Shown here piece after piece: positions 15,100 through 25,510 of a stretch of DNA of 64,000 nt (the stretch's first letter is position 1; each line of letters starts with the position of its first letter). Made by a program: the position numbers and the translations under genes. The notes under the pieces are model-generated. The model searched no databases. It worked only from the letters and a program-made list of their open reading frames with translations, and had not been told where the DNA came from. The stretch is from positions 1 through 64,000 of the forward strand of contig JAXHTV010000010.1 of the NCBI GenBank assembly GCA_034189865.1. The letters are read 5' to 3'. The DNA comes from Pseudomonadota bacterium (lineage in GTDB: Bacteria > Pseudomonadota > Gammaproteobacteria > UBA5335).

Positions 15100-16667
15100 C
15101 AGGCGTCGGGTTCCTGTCGATCGGTTGGGTTCTGTTTGGCCCGCTTGCGCTCAACGGCCGCCAGAATAGCGGCTTTTTTAGCCTCGGAACTCAACGCGCT
15201 GGTTTTGGTTTGTTTCAGGGCTTGGGTTTTGGCCTCCAGCGCGTCCAGCTCGCGCTGTTCTCTGGCCGCCAGGCGCGCGGTGTGGGCGGCGTATCGCTGG
15301 CGGGCCAGATCAGCCTGGGCGCGCTCGAGCGCTTGCTCGTGAAGCGTGTCCTTCGCCTGGCGAAAATGGTCCACCAGCGGGATGTGGCTGGGGCAGACCA
15401 CATCACAGCAGCCGCACTCGATGCAGTCCTCAACGTGGTCTTGTTCCACGGCATCCCACCGCTGGGTGCGAATGTCGGCGTAGAGTTGTTGCGGCAGCAA
15501 GCGGGCCGGGCAAACGGCCGCGCAGTCACCGCATCGGATGCACGGCAGGGCCGGTTCGGTGGCGGGGGCTTCCTCCCGCGATGCAACTAAAACGCAGTTG
15601 GTGGCCTTGACGACAGGTACCCGATCGTCGGCGACGGCAAAGCCCATCATGGCGCCGCCCATAATCAGCCGAACCGCCGTGTCGGTATAGCCGCCGCAGA
15701 ATTGAACGAGGTCGGCAAAGGGTGTCCCGATACGGGCGCGGACGTTGGCCGGCCGTGTGACGCCTTGTCCGGTCACCGTGACCACACGGGAGATCACCGG
15801 CTCGCCCCGCACGGCGGCACGATAGATGGCGGCAACCGTGCCCACGTTCAGGCACACCACGCCCAGATGCCAGGGCAGGGCGCCGCTGGGCACTTGCTTG
15901 CCCGTCAGCACTTCGATGATTTGATTCTCCCCGCCAATGGGGTAGACGTGGGGCAGAGAAAACAGGCGAACGCCCTCGACCGGGTGCGCTTCCAGTGCTT
16001 CGGCCAGGGCTTGTTGGGCCAGGGGTTTGTCTTCCTCCACGCCGATCAAACACGCCTCGCAGCCCAGGGTCTTGAGCAGGATTTCGATTCCGCCGATCAC
16101 TTGATCGGCTTGCTCCCGCATCAACATGTCGTCGCAGCTGATGTAGGGTTCGCACTCCGCACCGTTGACGATCAGGGTCGTGATGGGCAGTTCGTCGGGT
16201 GGATCCAGTTTGCTGGCCGTGGGAAAGGCCGCACCCCCCAGGCCTACAATTCCGGCATCCAGCACCAGTTGGCGCAGGGTCTCCGGCGATAGCTCGTGAT
16301 TCGGGCTCGCCGCCAGGGGCATGCCTTCATCCCGCCCGTCGGTATCGATAATCACGCAGGTGTCGTCCTCACCCAGCGGGTGGGGGATGGGCCGGGGTTC
16401 GATGGCGCGGACAATACCGGAACTGCTGGCATGCACAGCGGCGCTGAATTCATGGTCCGGTTTGGCGATCATTTGGCCTTTGAGCACACGCTCGCCCACG
16501 CGAACGCACAGCTCCGGGCGGTTGCCCACGTGCTGCTGCAGGGGAATGATCAACTGCTTGGGTACCGGGAGTTCGGCGATGGCGGTTTCGGTGGCGGCGG
16601 CTTTGTGCCCCGGCAGCCTCAGCCCGCCGTGGAAACCTCTAACCGCGCGTTGGATACGTACCGCCAT
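15099..16667 (-). CDS. rnfC: Rnf electron transport complex subunit C
   Basis: RnfC (522 residues) is the peripheral subunit that exchanges electrons with NAD. A Rossmann-like NADH/FMN domain with GLGGAAFPTASKL near residue 140 is followed by two ferredoxin-type motifs, CIRCGDCAAVCP and CIECGCCDVVCP, each set to hold a [4Fe-4S] cluster. The last 100 residues form a charged, alanine-rich helical tail (AQADLARQRYAAHTARLAAREQ), of the variable kind seen in gammaproteobacterial RnfC. It starts six bases after rnfB. Confidence 0.95.
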   Translation of the reverse strand: MAVRIQRAVRGFHGGLRLPGHKAAATETAIAELPVPKQLIIPLQQHVGNRPELCVRVGERVLKGQMIAKPDHEFSAAVHASSSGIVRAIEPRPIPHPLGEDDTCVIIDTDGRDEGMPLAASPNHELSPETLRQLVLDAGIVGLGGAAFPTASKLDPPDELPITTLIVNGAECEPYISCDDMLMREQADQVIGGIEILLKTLGCEACLIGVEEDKPLAQQALAEALEAHPVEGVRLFSLPHVYPIGGENQIIEVLTGKQVPSGALPWHLGVVCLNVGTVAAIYRAAVRGEPVISRVVTVTGQGVTRPANVRARIGTPFADLVQFCGGYTDTAVRLIMGGAMMGFAVADDRVPVVKATNCVLVASREEAPATEPALPCIRCGDCAAVCPARLLPQQLYADIRTQRWDAVEQDHVEDCIECGCCDVVCPSHIPLVDHFRQAKDTLHEQALERAQADLARQRYAAHTARLAAREQRELDALEAKTQALKQTKTSALSSEAKKAAILAAVERKRAKQNPTDRQEPDA

Positions 16668-16673
16668 GTTTGC

Positions 16674-17228
16674 TCAGCCTCGGACTGCCGCCGGTTGAAT
16701 CGACTGGCTTAAGCCTAACGCGAACGCGTCCGTTTTTGGCGTTTGGATCAGGTCAATGCAGTCCACCGGGCAGGCCGGCAGGCACAAGCCGCAACCCGTG
16801 CAGTGATCGGCGATCACCGTGTGCATTTGTTGTGGCGCACCGATGATGGCATCTACCGGGCACGGTGGCAGGCAGCGGGCGCAGCCGATGCATTGGGTCT
16901 CGTCAATCAGCGCCACCAATCCGGGTGTGGCCGGTTCCAGATCATCCGCTAACGGTTTGTTCTCGCGCCCCAGCAACTGCGCCAACGCACTCACCGTGGC
17001 GTCACCGCCCGGCGGACACCGGTTGATGTCTACGAGGCCATTGGCGATGGCCTGGGCATAAGGACGGCAACCGACGAAACCGCATTGTCCGCATTGGGTT
17101 TGGGGCAATAGCTGGTCGATTTGCTGAGCCAGGCTGGCGTCGTCGGCGGGCAGGCGCGCGTTGGCATAACCCAGAGCGAGACCGGCGACCGCGGCGAGTA
17201 GAGTGATGATGAGCACCGAAATCCACAT
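16674..17228 (-). CDS. rnfB: Rnf electron transport complex subunit B
   Basis: A 184-residue iron-sulfur subunit that passes electrons from ferredoxin or a similar donor into the complex. It has an N-terminal membrane anchor (residues 3-25), a CGQCGFVGCRPYA cluster motif, and two ferredoxin motifs, CIGCARCLPPCPVD and CTGCGLCLPACPVD. It starts 14 bases after rnfA. The order A-B-C-D-G-E followed by nth is that of the classic operon. Confidence 0.96.
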   Translation of the reverse strand: MWISVLIITLLAAVAGLALGYANARLPADDASLAQQIDQLLPQTQCGQCGFVGCRPYAQAIANGLVDINRCPPGGDATVSALAQLLGRENKPLADDLEPATPGLVALIDETQCIGCARCLPPCPVDAIIGAPQQMHTVIADHCTGCGLCLPACPVDCIDLIQTPKTDAFALGLSQSIQPAAVRG

Positions 17229-17242
17229 GGCGGCGTGACCGA

Positions 17243-17824
17243 TCAGATGTTGACCAAGCCGGAAAAACCCATAAAGGCAATGGACATTAGGCCGGCGGTG
17301 ACGAGCGCGATCCCCGGTCCCTGGAATGGCTCCGGCACATCCGCACCGGCCAGCCGCTCTCGAATGGCGGCAAACAAAACCAGCACCAGCGAAAACCCGA
17401 GGGCGGCGCCGAAACCGTAGAAGGCCGATTCCACCAGCGTGTGAGCGGCATTGACGTTAAGCAGCGCCACGCCAAGGACCGCGCAGTTGGTGGTGATTAA
17501 GGGCAGGAAGATGCCCAGCATTTGATCCAGCAGTGGGCTGATGCGGCGGATCATCAGTTCAGTGAACTGGACCGTCACCGCGATGACCAGCACGAAACTC
17601 AACGTGCGCAGGTGTTCCGCGTCCAGCGGCACCAACACATAACGATGCAGCAGGTGACTGGCCACGGCCGAGAGGGTGAGCACGAAGGTGGTCGCCGCAG
17701 CCATGCCGCCGGCGGCTTCCATCCGCTGCGAAACGCCCATAAACGGACACAGACCCAAGAACTGGGTCAACACGAAGTTGTTGACCAGCACCGTTCCGAT
17801 CAGGATCAGGGCGTACTCGGTCAT
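17243..17824 (-). CDS. rnfA: Rnf electron transport complex subunit A
   Basis: The first gene of the rnf operon encodes a 193-residue protein with about six membrane helices, homologous to RnfE and forming the membrane core with it. [11 protein letters not shown] near residue 25 and [13 protein letters not shown] near residue 110 carry the paired cysteines typical of the family. Only 28 bases separate it from the end of metG upstream, so the rnf genes may be transcribed together with metG as well as from their own promoter. Confidence 0.96.
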   Translation of the reverse strand: MTEYALILIGTVLVNNFVLTQFLGLCPFMGVSQRMEAAGGMAAATTFVLTLSAVASHLLHRYVLVPLDAEHLRTLSFVLVIAVTVQFTELMIRRISPLLDQMLGIFLPLITTNCAVLGVALLNVNAAHTLVESAFYGFGAALGFSLVLVLFAAIRERLAGADVPEPFQGPGIALVTAGLMSIAFMGFSGLVNI

Positions 17825-17852
17825 GTCGAATCGAGCCTTTTTCGGGCCGGCC

Positions 17853-19883
17853 TCATTTCACCCGCATGCCGGGCTCGGCGCCCTCGTCGGGTGACAGAAT
17901 CCACAAATCTTCGCCGCCCGGACCGGCCGCCAGCACCATACCCTCCGATACGCCGAAGCGCATCTTGCGGGGTGCCAGATTGGCCACCATCACGGTCAGT
18001 CGGCCTTCCAGTGCCTCCGGCCCGTAAGCGGATTTGATACCCGCGAACACTTGCCGGGTTTCGCCGCCGAGGTCGAGCGTCAACCGCAGCAATTTGTCGG
18101 CCCCTTCCACGTGTTCGGCTTTGGCGATACGGGCGATGCGAAGATCGATTTTGGCGAAGTCGTCATAAGCGATTTCGGGCATCAAGGGGCCTCCGGAAAG
18201 TTCTTTTTTGGGCGGCGCGGTTTCGTTGGCCAGATCTTCCTGGGTGGCCGCCAGCAAGGCCTCGATCGCGGCCGGCTCCACCCGGGTCGCCAATGGCGAG
18301 TAGCGTGTGATGCGGTGATCCAGCAAAGGCGTTTGCGCATCGCGCCAGGTGAGCGGCGGGATCTGCAGGAACGTTTCGGCATTGCCCGCCAACGTGGGCA
18401 CCACCGGTTTCAGGTAGAGCACCAGCAGTCGGAACAAATTCAGACCCATGGTGCAGATGGCCTGCACCTGCGGGCGTTGCTCGGGGTCTTTGGCCAATTT
18501 CCACGGTTGGGCCTCGGCGATGTACTCATTGGCCCGATCGGCCAGCGCCATGATTTCTCTAATCGCTTTGCCGTATTGCCGGGAGTCAAAGGCCTCTGCA
18601 ACGGGCTCGGCGGCATCACGAAAAGTGTCGAAGAGCGCCGGTGCGGCCAGCTCGCCAGAGAGGCGGCCGTCAAAGCCTTTGGTGATAAAACCCGCACAAC
18701 GGCTGGCGATGTTGACCAGCTTGCCTACCAGATCGGCATTGATCCGTTGGGTGAAGTCTTCCAGGTTCAAATCCAGATCGTCCACGCCACTGGTCAGCTT
18801 GGCGGCAAAGTAATACCGCAAATACTCCGGCTCCAGGTGATCGGCAAACGTTTTGGCCTTGATAAAGGTGCCCCGCGATTTGGACATCTTTTGGCCATCC
18901 ACGGTGAGAAAGCCGTGGGAGAACACCGCCGTGGGGGTGCGAAAACCCGCGCCGTGCAACATGGCCGGCCAGAACAGCGCGTGGAAATAGACGATGTCTT
19001 TACCGATAAAGTGGTAAAGCTCCGTAGCGGCGTCCGGGCCCCAGAAATCGTCGAATTTAAGATCGTCCCGCCGGTTGCACAGGTCCTGAAAACTGGCCAT
19101 GTAGCCAATGGGGGCATCGAGCCACACATAAAAATACTTGCCGGGCGCGTCGGGGATCTCAAAACCGAAATAGGGTGAATCGCGGGAGATGTCCCAGTCC
19201 GCCAGGCCGGCCTCGAACCACTCATCCAGCTTGTGGATCACGGCATCCTGCAGGTGGCCGCTGCGCGTCCACTCGTGCAGCATGTCGGTGAAGTCCGCGA
19301 GGCGGAAGAAATAATGCAGCGATTCTTTTTCCGTCGGTGCGGCACCGGAGACCACCGAGACCGGGTTTTTCAGCTCCGCCGGGGTGTAGGTGGCGCCGCA
19401 GGCCTCGCAACTGTCGCCGTATTGGTCGGGCGCGCCGCAGCGTGGGCATTCGCCTTTGACGAACCGGTCCGGCAGGAACATTTCTTTCACCGGATCGAAG
19501 GCCTGTCGGATCGTCCGCTGTTCGATATGGCCGGCATCCCTGAGCCGTTCGTAAATCAGCGTGGCAAAGTGCTGATTCTCGGGCGAGTGGGTGGTGTAGT
19601 AATTGTCGAAGCCGATACCGAACCGGTCGAAATCCTCTCGGTGCCCGGCGCCGACCCGCTCAATCAATGCCTCCGGGGTGGTCTGCTCCGCTTCCGCCTT
19701 GAGCATGATGGGCGTGCCGTGGGCATCGTCGGCGCAGACGAGCAGGCATTCATGCCCCCGCAGCCGTTGAAACCGAACCCAGATATCGGTTTGGATGTGT
19801 TCCACCAAGTGGCCCAAGTGGATCGGCCCATTGGCATAGGGCAGGGCACTGGTTACGAGTATCCGTCGTGGTGTTTGGCTCAT
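17853..19883 (-). CDS. metG: Methionyl-tRNA synthetase
   Basis: The enzyme (676 residues) charges tRNA-Met. It has the class I signature PIHLGH (20-25) and KMSKSRG near residue 335, a zinc-binding insert with [18 protein letters not shown], and a C-terminal tRNA-binding domain of the EMAP/Trbp111 type ([20 protein letters not shown]) used for dimerisation. I set the start at MSQTPRRIL (19883), which matches the usual length; the frame continues 15 codons upstream without family resemblance. It is divergent from apbC with a 173-base intergenic region. Confidence 0.97.
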   Translation of the reverse strand: MSQTPRRILVTSALPYANGPIHLGHLVEHIQTDIWVRFQRLRGHECLLVCADDAHGTPIMLKAEAEQTTPEALIERVGAGHREDFDRFGIGFDNYYTTHSPENQHFATLIYERLRDAGHIEQRTIRQAFDPVKEMFLPDRFVKGECPRCGAPDQYGDSCEACGATYTPAELKNPVSVVSGAAPTEKESLHYFFRLADFTDMLHEWTRSGHLQDAVIHKLDEWFEAGLADWDISRDSPYFGFEIPDAPGKYFYVWLDAPIGYMASFQDLCNRRDDLKFDDFWGPDAATELYHFIGKDIVYFHALFWPAMLHGAGFRTPTAVFSHGFLTVDGQKMSKSRGTFIKAKTFADHLEPEYLRYYFAAKLTSGVDDLDLNLEDFTQRINADLVGKLVNIASRCAGFITKGFDGRLSGELAAPALFDTFRDAAEPVAEAFDSRQYGKAIREIMALADRANEYIAEAQPWKLAKDPEQRPQVQAICTMGLNLFRLLVLYLKPVVPTLAGNAETFLQIPPLTWRDAQTPLLDHRITRYSPLATRVEPAAIEALLAATQEDLANETAPPKKELSGGPLMPEIAYDDFAKIDLRIARIAKAEHVEGADKLLRLTLDLGGETRQVFAGIKSAYGPEALEGRLTVMVANLAPRKMRFGVSEGMVLAAGPGGEDLWILSPDEGAEPGMRVK

Positions 19884-20056
19884 GGGGTCGTGGTTTTGGT
19901 CTGCCGTTTGGGCTCGCAGGAGCTGCAAAAAAGGGCTAGTATGCCACAGGCATTATCGCGGGTCGCACGCGCCGCGTGCCGACGCCGCCAAGGACCTCGA
20001 ATCGCCATTGCCGCCTGTCCATCTGAACCTCCGGCCCGCCCGGGGGCGGTTGAGTT

Positions 20057-21148
20057 ATGAGCCAAATCACACCAGAGCAAATCGAAGCACTGCTAACCGG
20101 CGTTGCCGATCGTTACACCGACTCGGACATTGTCAGTGCCGGCATCGTTCGCCGAATCGCCGTGGACGGCCGACACGTCCAGGTGGAGCTTGTCGTGGGA
20201 TATCCCGCCGGGGAATATCTGGAAACGCTCACTCATCAAGTCTCTGCACTCATTCAGGGGCTTGGTGGCGGCATCAGCCCCAACGTGACGGCGTCGATCG
20301 AGATCGTGCCGCACTCGGTGCAAAGCCAGTTGCTGCCGCTGCCCGAGATTAAAAACATCATCGCCGTCGCTTCGGGCAAGGGCGGGGTGGGGAAATCCAC
20401 AACCTCGGTGAATTTGGCACTGGCCATCACCCGCGACGGCGGTCGTGCCGCCCTGCTGGACGCCGATATCTACGGCCCCAGTCAACCGAAAATGCTGGGC
20501 TATGTCGGGCGGCCCACCTCCCAGGACGGCAAGCGTATTGCGCCGGTGGAACGCTACGGGCTGCAGAGCATGTCGGTGGGTTATCTCATCGACGAAGAGC
20601 AGCCCATGGTCTGGCGCGGACCGATGGTGACTCAGGCGCTGACTCAGCTGCTGCGCGATACGCTGTGGAAGGATGTGGACTATCTGATTATCGATTTGCC
20701 GCCGGGCACGGGGGATATCCAGCTTACGCTGGCGCAACAAATCCCCGTCAGTGGTGCCGTGGTGGTGACCACGCCGCAGGATATCGCCTTGTTGGATGCG
20801 CGTAAGGCGCTAAAAATGTTTGAGAAAGTCGGTATCCCCGTGCTGGGTGTGGTGGAAAATATGAGCACCCACATTTGCAGTCAGTGCGGCCATGAAGAGC
20901 ACATTTTCGGACAAGCGGGCGGACGCCGTATGGCGGAACAGTACGAAGTGCCGTTTCTCGGCGAGGTGCCGCTGGATATCCGCATTCGGGAGCAAGCTGA
21001 CGGCGGTCAGCCCACCGTCGAGGCGGAGCCCGACAGTCCCTTGGCGATGGCCTACCGGGAGATGGCGCGCCGTGCCACGGCCCGGTTGGCGACCTTGAGT
21101 CACGGTGAAGCACCGGCTTTTCCCGAGATTGTCACTCTGGACGATTGA
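20057..21148 (+). CDS. apbC: Iron-sulfur cluster carrier, Mrp/ApbC family P-loop ATPase
   Basis: This 363-residue cytoplasmic protein delivers [4Fe-4S] clusters to apo-enzymes. An N-terminal MIP18/DUF59-like domain (about residues 5-85) is joined to a deviant-Walker P-loop domain with GKGGVGKS (107-114) and [18 protein letters not shown] pair in [14 protein letters not shown] near residue 275 holds the cluster between two subunits. The divergent metG-apbC pair and the following dcd gene recur in many gammaproteobacteria. There is no evident Shine-Dalgarno beyond a GGCGG-rich leader. Confidence 0.95.
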   Translation: MSQITPEQIEALLTGVADRYTDSDIVSAGIVRRIAVDGRHVQVELVVGYPAGEYLETLTHQVSALIQGLGGGISPNVTASIEIVPHSVQSQLLPLPEIKNIIAVASGKGGVGKSTTSVNLALAITRDGGRAALLDADIYGPSQPKMLGYVGRPTSQDGKRIAPVERYGLQSMSVGYLIDEEQPMVWRGPMVTQALTQLLRDTLWKDVDYLIIDLPPGTGDIQLTLAQQIPVSGAVVVTTPQDIALLDARKALKMFEKVGIPVLGVVENMSTHICSQCGHEEHIFGQAGGRRMAEQYEVPFLGEVPLDIRIREQADGGQPTVEAEPDSPLAMAYREMARRATARLATLSHGEAPAFPEIVTLDD

Positions 21149-21177
21149 CCCACAAGCTTTTAAGGAACGAGCCTCGC

Positions 21178-21744
21178 ATGAGTATAAAGTCCGACCGCTG
21201 GATTCGGCGCATGGCCAAAGATCATGGAATGATCGAGCCGTTTGAGCCGGAGCAGATCAAGCGTTCTTCGACCGGTCCGGTGATTTCTTACGGTACCTCA
21301 AGCTACGGTTACGATATTCGTTGTGCCGACGAGTTTAAGATTTTTACCAACATCAATTCCGCGATTGTCGATCCCAAAGATTTCAGCGACTCCAGTTTCG
21401 TCAACTTTCGCGGCGATGTGTGCATTATCCCGCCCAATTCCTTCGCTTTGGCGCGCACGGTGGAATATTTTCGGATTCCGCGCAGCGTGCTGACCATCTG
21501 CCTGGGCAAGAGTACCTATGCCCGCTGCGGCATCATCGTCAATGTCACGCCTCTGGAGCCGGAATGGGAAGGGCATGTGACCTTGGAGTTCTCCAACACC
21601 ACGCCGTTGCCGGCAAAGATTTACGCCAACGAGGGCGTGGCCCAGGTGCTGTTTTTGGAGTCCGACGAGGTGTGCGAGGTCTCCTATCGGGACCGCAAGG
21701 GCAAATACCAGGGGCAAACCGGCGTCACCTTGCCGCGGGCCTGA
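21178..21744 (+). CDS. dcd: dCTP deaminase
   Basis: The 188-residue enzyme deaminates dCTP to dUTP, the main source of dUMP for thymidylate in gammaproteobacteria. Recognisable segments are [47 protein letters not shown] and the active-site glutamate in [12 protein letters not shown] start at the ATG at 21178, preceded by AAGGAACGAG; an upstream in-frame ATG at 21145 lies inside apbC and is unlikely. It is probably co-transcribed with apbC, 29 bases upstream. Confidence 0.97.
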   Translation: MSIKSDRWIRRMAKDHGMIEPFEPEQIKRSSTGPVISYGTSSYGYDIRCADEFKIFTNINSAIVDPKDFSDSSFVNFRGDVCIIPPNSFALARTVEYFRIPRSVLTICLGKSTYARCGIIVNVTPLEPEWEGHVTLEFSNTTPLPAKIYANEGVAQVLFLESDEVCEVSYRDRKGKYQGQTGVTLPRA

Positions 21745-21758
21745 CTAACCGCGAGCCC

Positions 21759-22499
21759 TCAAAAGTTCCCGTCGAGTTCCAACAGATCGAGACGGAACTG
21801 GCGATCGGAACGGTTCGTTTGCAGCCGAATCGGCAGGTACCCCGCCTTGGGCGCGAGCCAGAACACCATGGGCTGGCGCGCATTGGTTTGCACCACTCGC
21901 ACGGTTTCGAAACGCCCGGCCGCGGTTTGCAAGGACTGAGCCTGTTCCACCCGAAAGTGATGGGCACGGACGCGATCGCGTTCCAGCAGGACGCAGGAAA
22001 ACTCCTTTTCACCGGAGGCCGCGGCCTGGCGAATCGCAATCTGCAGGCTCAGCCGATCCATGGCATTGGCCGGCGTGGCCAGTTCCGTTTCGCGGTCGCG
22101 GAACTGGGTGATGGCGCGCTGGTGCACATGATCGAATGTGATGGACTCGATTTGCGTGCCGTTGGGTGAATCGTAGCGCATCCGATATCGGTCAGGCAGC
22201 GTAGCACCGGGCACGAGCTGAAAACGGCTGTGCTCCTGAATGTGATCCTGCCGCCACCATGTCAGCCACGGCGAGGGCGTGATGTCCGAAGCCAAAGCCC
22301 ATTGATCCTCCCCCAGATGTTCCAGCACATAGTGGGCTTGGGCCAACACCACGTTGGCGTGGGAGAGGGTGTAGGTGGCGCGGTAAGGCGCCAGTTCAAA
22401 ACTGCCGGCCGGCGATAAAACCAAAAGTAGTGCAATCCCAGCGAAGAGCCGGAAGTTCAAGAGTTTCCAGGTACTTAACCGGCAGCGCTGCGATGGCAT
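21759..22499 (-). CDS. DUF3108 domain protein, exported
   Basis: The 246-residue product has an N-terminal hydrophobic segment (FRLFAGIALLLVLSPAG) that reads as a Sec signal peptide, then a DUF3108 domain: FELAPYRATYTLSHANVVLA, repeated aromatic residues, and a C-terminal FWLAPKAGYLPIRLQ motif. DUF3108 proteins are periplasmic or envelope proteins of unknown role, probably beta-rich. The start at 22499 (MPSQRCRLS) lies inside the end of purN, overlapping it by 25 bases, and continues the purM-purN transcript; this gene order is common in gammaproteobacteria. Confidence 0.85.
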   Translation of the reverse strand: MPSQRCRLSTWKLLNFRLFAGIALLLVLSPAGSFELAPYRATYTLSHANVVLAQAHYVLEHLGEDQWALASDITPSPWLTWWRQDHIQEHSRFQLVPGATLPDRYRMRYDSPNGTQIESITFDHVHQRAITQFRDRETELATPANAMDRLSLQIAIRQAAASGEKEFSCVLLERDRVRAHHFRVEQAQSLQTAAGRFETVRVVQTNARQPMVFWLAPKAGYLPIRLQTNRSDRQFRLDLLELDGNF

Positions 22500-23164
22500 G
22501 GGTGGTCCGCTGGCGCGGGATTGTCGGTCACCACCGGCGCGTCCAAGGGGCGGCCGTCGAGGTAAGGCAAACCCGCTTGCCATTGCAGGCGACCTTTGGC
22601 GATCCATTCCAGTACCCGTGGGTAAATCACATGCTCCTGGTGCTGAATCCGTTGCTGCAGTGTCTCGGCGCTATCGTCCGGTTCGATGGGTATTCGGGCC
22701 TGCAAAATCACCGGTCCGCCGTCGAGTTCTTCGGTCACGAAATGGACGCTGGTTCCGTGATGGCTGTCGCCGTGATCGATGGCCCGCTGGTGTGTGTTGA
22801 GTCCCCGGTAGGCGGGTAACAGCGAGGGATGGATGTTGAGCATGCGGCCCGCGTAGCGGCGGACAAAATCGTGACCGAGTATCCGCATGAATCCGGCCAG
22901 CACGATGACCGAAGGCTGATAGCGATCGATGGCTTCGGCCAATGCGACATCAAATGCCTCGCGGCTGGGGTAGTCGCGGTGGTTCACCACCTCGGTGCGA
23001 ATACCGGCGCGCTTTGCCCGTTCCAGGCCATAGGCCTCGGGTCGATTGCTGATGACCGCGCGTACCTCGATGGGTTGCTCCGTCGCAGAATCGATAATGG
23101 CCTGTAGGTTGCTTCCGTTGCCGGAAATCAGCACGACCACCGGCAATTTTTCCGTTTCGGTCAC
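22475..23164 (-). CDS. purN: Phosphoribosylglycinamide formyltransferase
   Basis: PurN transfers a formyl group from 10-formyltetrahydrofolate to GAR, the third step of purine synthesis. Visible are the phosphate loop SGNGSN, the catalytic Asn110 and His112 in [12 protein letters not shown] and Asp148 in EELDGGP. The start is a GTG at 23164 that overlaps the purM stop as GTGA, giving 229 residues; no nearer ATG would keep the SGNGSN motif. The C-terminus runs about 15 residues past the E. coli protein. Confidence 0.95.
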   Translation of the reverse strand: MTETEKLPVVVLISGNGSNLQAIIDSATEQPIEVRAVISNRPEAYGLERAKRAGIRTEVVNHRDYPSREAFDVALAEAIDRYQPSVIVLAGFMRILGHDFVRRYAGRMLNIHPSLLPAYRGLNTHQRAIDHGDSHHGTSVHFVTEELDGGPVILQARIPIEPDDSAETLQQRIQHQEHVIYPRVLEWIAKGRLQWQAGLPYLDGRPLDAPVVTDNPAPADHPCHRSAAG

Positions 23165-24201
23165 TTCAGAACAACCCCGCCGGCGTTCTGATCGTCGGCC
23201 TCGATTCGGCCGATCACCTGACCGCCGATGTGGTGCTGGGCGAGCAGCTCGATGGCCTGTTCCACGCGATTGGGCGGGAGCACCACACACATGCCAATAC
23301 CGCAATTGAATGTTCGTAGCATCTCCGCCTCATCGATCTGACCTTGATCCTGGAGCCAGTCGAAAATGGCCGGGCGTACCCAACTGTGAGCGTCGATGGC
23401 CGCTCGCATGTTATCCGGCAGCACCCGTGGCAGGTTTTCGGGTAAGCCGCCGCCGGTGATATGAGCCAGGGCGTGAACGGGCAGCTCACGCATCAATGTC
23501 AACAGCGGTTTGACGTAAATCTGCGTGGGTGTGAGCAGACAATCGCCCAGGGTGGATTGCTCCCAGGGGCTGTCCAGACCGACACCGGATTGTTCGACGA
23601 TGCGGCGGATCAGGGAATAACCGTTGGAGTGGGGACCGGAGGAGTCCAAACCGAGAATGACATCGCCCGCTTGGACGGCGCTGCCATCGATCAGCTTGGT
23701 TTTTTCCACCACCCCGACACTGAATCCGGCCAAATCGAAATCCGCGCCATGGTACATGCCGGGTAGTTCGGCGGTTTCTCCGCCGACTAAAGCGCAGCCG
23801 GCCTGTTCGCAACCCAGAGCGATACCCTCGATCACCTGCGCCGCGACGTCCACTTCCAGATGGCCGCTGGCGTAGTAATCCAGAAAGAACAAGGGCTCGG
23901 CACCCTGGACGATCAGGTCGTTTACGCACATGGCCACCAGGTCGATCCCCACCGTGCGGTAGTTGCCCGTTTCGATGGCCAGTTTTAATTTGGTGCCCAC
24001 ACCGTCGGTGGCGGATACCAGAATCGGTTGCTGATAGCGATCCGTCGGCAGTTCGAACAGCGCACCAAAGCCGCCAAGGCCGCCGAGAACTTCCGGCCGG
24101 CGGGTGCGGGCGACCGCGGGTTTGATGCGCTCAACCAACGAGTTTCCAGCGTCGATATCGACGCCGGCTTCGCGATAGGTCAATGGCCTTTTGTCGGTCA
24201 T
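23161..24201 (-). CDS. purM: Phosphoribosylformylglycinamidine cyclo-ligase
   Basis: PurM (AIR synthetase, 346 residues, the usual length) closes the imidazole ring of the purine precursor using ATP. The N-terminal [37 protein letters not shown] and [19 protein letters not shown] blocks are family hallmarks, followed by [13 protein letters not shown] and the C-terminal [15 protein letters not shown]. It is the first gene of a purM-purN-DUF3108 operon and is divergent from the DUF2066 gene. Confidence 0.97.
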   Translation of the reverse strand: MTDKRPLTYREAGVDIDAGNSLVERIKPAVARTRRPEVLGGLGGFGALFELPTDRYQQPILVSATDGVGTKLKLAIETGNYRTVGIDLVAMCVNDLIVQGAEPLFFLDYYASGHLEVDVAAQVIEGIALGCEQAGCALVGGETAELPGMYHGADFDLAGFSVGVVEKTKLIDGSAVQAGDVILGLDSSGPHSNGYSLIRRIVEQSGVGLDSPWEQSTLGDCLLTPTQIYVKPLLTLMRELPVHALAHITGGGLPENLPRVLPDNMRAAIDAHSWVRPAIFDWLQDQGQIDEAEMLRTFNCGIGMCVVLPPNRVEQAIELLAQHHIGGQVIGRIEADDQNAGGVVLK

Positions 24202-24367
24202 TCAGGTACAGGCTCCGTGGTGGATCGCGGGAAATGGGCGTTGTGGGTGGCGTGAAACGTTACCGTTTTCCGGACGCGTTCGGCGACCAGGCCCAACGGC
24301 GAATGTGGTATTTTACACCAGCCGAAAAACGCGGGTGTAGCAACGCATGGGGCAAGGGCTCAATACT

Positions 24368-25471
24368 ATGACTCGAGCACAAAGACGCCAACTGGCGGGC
24401 GCTATTTTGTGGTGTGTTTTCGCATCGCTCAGCGCCGTCCACGCGGCACCGGTGGACGGTTTATACACCGCTCGGGCGCGCGTCGGCGGCTCGGGCGCGG
24501 CCGAACGGGATACCGCTATCGCCAGTGCCTTGTCGCAGGTGATGGTGCGAGTGGCCGGCAGTGACGCTCAATCGGTGGCGCTGGATTTACCCAATCCCCA
24601 GCGCCTCGTCTCACGTTATCAGTATGTACGGCAGGGGGATGGTCTGGCTCTGGAGGTGGAATTCGCCCCAGCGGCAGTGGATTCGGTGCTCAATGACCTG
24701 GGGCTTGCGCCCTGGGGTTCGGAGCGCCCCTTGACGCTGGTCTGGCTGGCGTATCAGCGTCCAGGTGAACGAGGTGTTTTGGATCGGGAGCGCCTCGGCA
24801 GTGAGCGCTCGTCGTTGGATGCGGCCTTAACGCATTACGGCTTACCGGCTTTGTTGCCGGAGAATACGACCGGACCCTCGGCCGTGAGCGTGCTGGACGT
24901 GACCGGTGGTTTCGAGGATCGCGTGCTCAATGCCTCTCAACGGTACTCTGCCGATGGCGTGTTGATGGGCGTGCTCTTTCAGCAGGGCGACGGCCAATGG
25001 GAGGGGCGTTGGACCTTGCTGTTTGGCGCCGGACGACTGCGGTGGCAAACGGGACCGGACACGATGGAAGTTGCGGTGGACGATGCAATTCGCCGTCTAA
25101 GTCGCCACTATCGGGCCCGCTTTGCGCCCGGCGGTGCGGGTCCAAGCTCACAGGAACTGATCCTGGAGGTCAACGGCATTCGGCAATTCGACGATTACGC
25201 CCGGGTGATGACGTATCTGCAGTCTTTGAGTAGTGTCCGGTATGTCGACGTGGATCGCGTCGAAGGCCAACTGCTCGCGTTGAAGTTAGCCTTTCAGGGC
25301 AGCGCCGAGAATCTGATTCGCTCGGTGGAATTGGGTGGTTTTCTCCGCGAGAACACAACGCCCCGATCCATCGAGTCGACGTTGGGCGAGCCGGGTTCGC
25401 TTGAGGTGCCCGCAGAGCGCCCGGCCGTTGAAACGTCTTTTCGCTTCGATTATGTCCCCGCGCTTCGTTAG
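24368..25471 (+). CDS. DUF2066 protein, exported, role unknown
   Basis: This 367-residue protein matches the DUF2066 family found next to purM and hda in many gammaproteobacteria. It begins with a signal peptide (AGAILWCVFASLSAVHA) and is predicted to be periplasmic. The segment RARVGGSGAAERDTAIASALSQVMVRVAG is the most conserved part. No enzyme motif is visible. I prefer the ATG at 24368, which has an AAGGG site at a good distance, over the ATG at 24347. Although divergent from purM, it is followed after 39 bases by hda. Confidence 0.8.
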   Translation: MTRAQRRQLAGAILWCVFASLSAVHAAPVDGLYTARARVGGSGAAERDTAIASALSQVMVRVAGSDAQSVALDLPNPQRLVSRYQYVRQGDGLALEVEFAPAAVDSVLNDLGLAPWGSERPLTLVWLAYQRPGERGVLDRERLGSERSSLDAALTHYGLPALLPENTTGPSAVSVLDVTGGFEDRVLNASQRYSADGVLMGVLFQQGDGQWEGRWTLLFGAGRLRWQTGPDTMEVAVDDAIRRLSRHYRARFAPGGAGPSSQELILEVNGIRQFDDYARVMTYLQSLSSVRYVDVDRVEGQLLALKLAFQGSAENLIRSVELGGFLRENTTPRSIESTLGEPGSLEVPAERPAVETSFRFDYVPALR

Positions 25472-25510
25472 GCGGGGCGCCCCCCGGTTCGGTACGGTGG
25501 CGAGACGCCC

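Noticed and set aside
15702-16292. Plus-strand open frame of 196 codons opposite rnfC
   Set aside because: It lies wholly antisense to rnfC and has a composition (many His, Gln, Gly) typical of shadow frames.
19233-20060. Plus-strand open frame of 275 codons opposite metG
   Set aside because: It is antisense to a certain gene, has no family resemblance, and reflects codon bias on the other strand.
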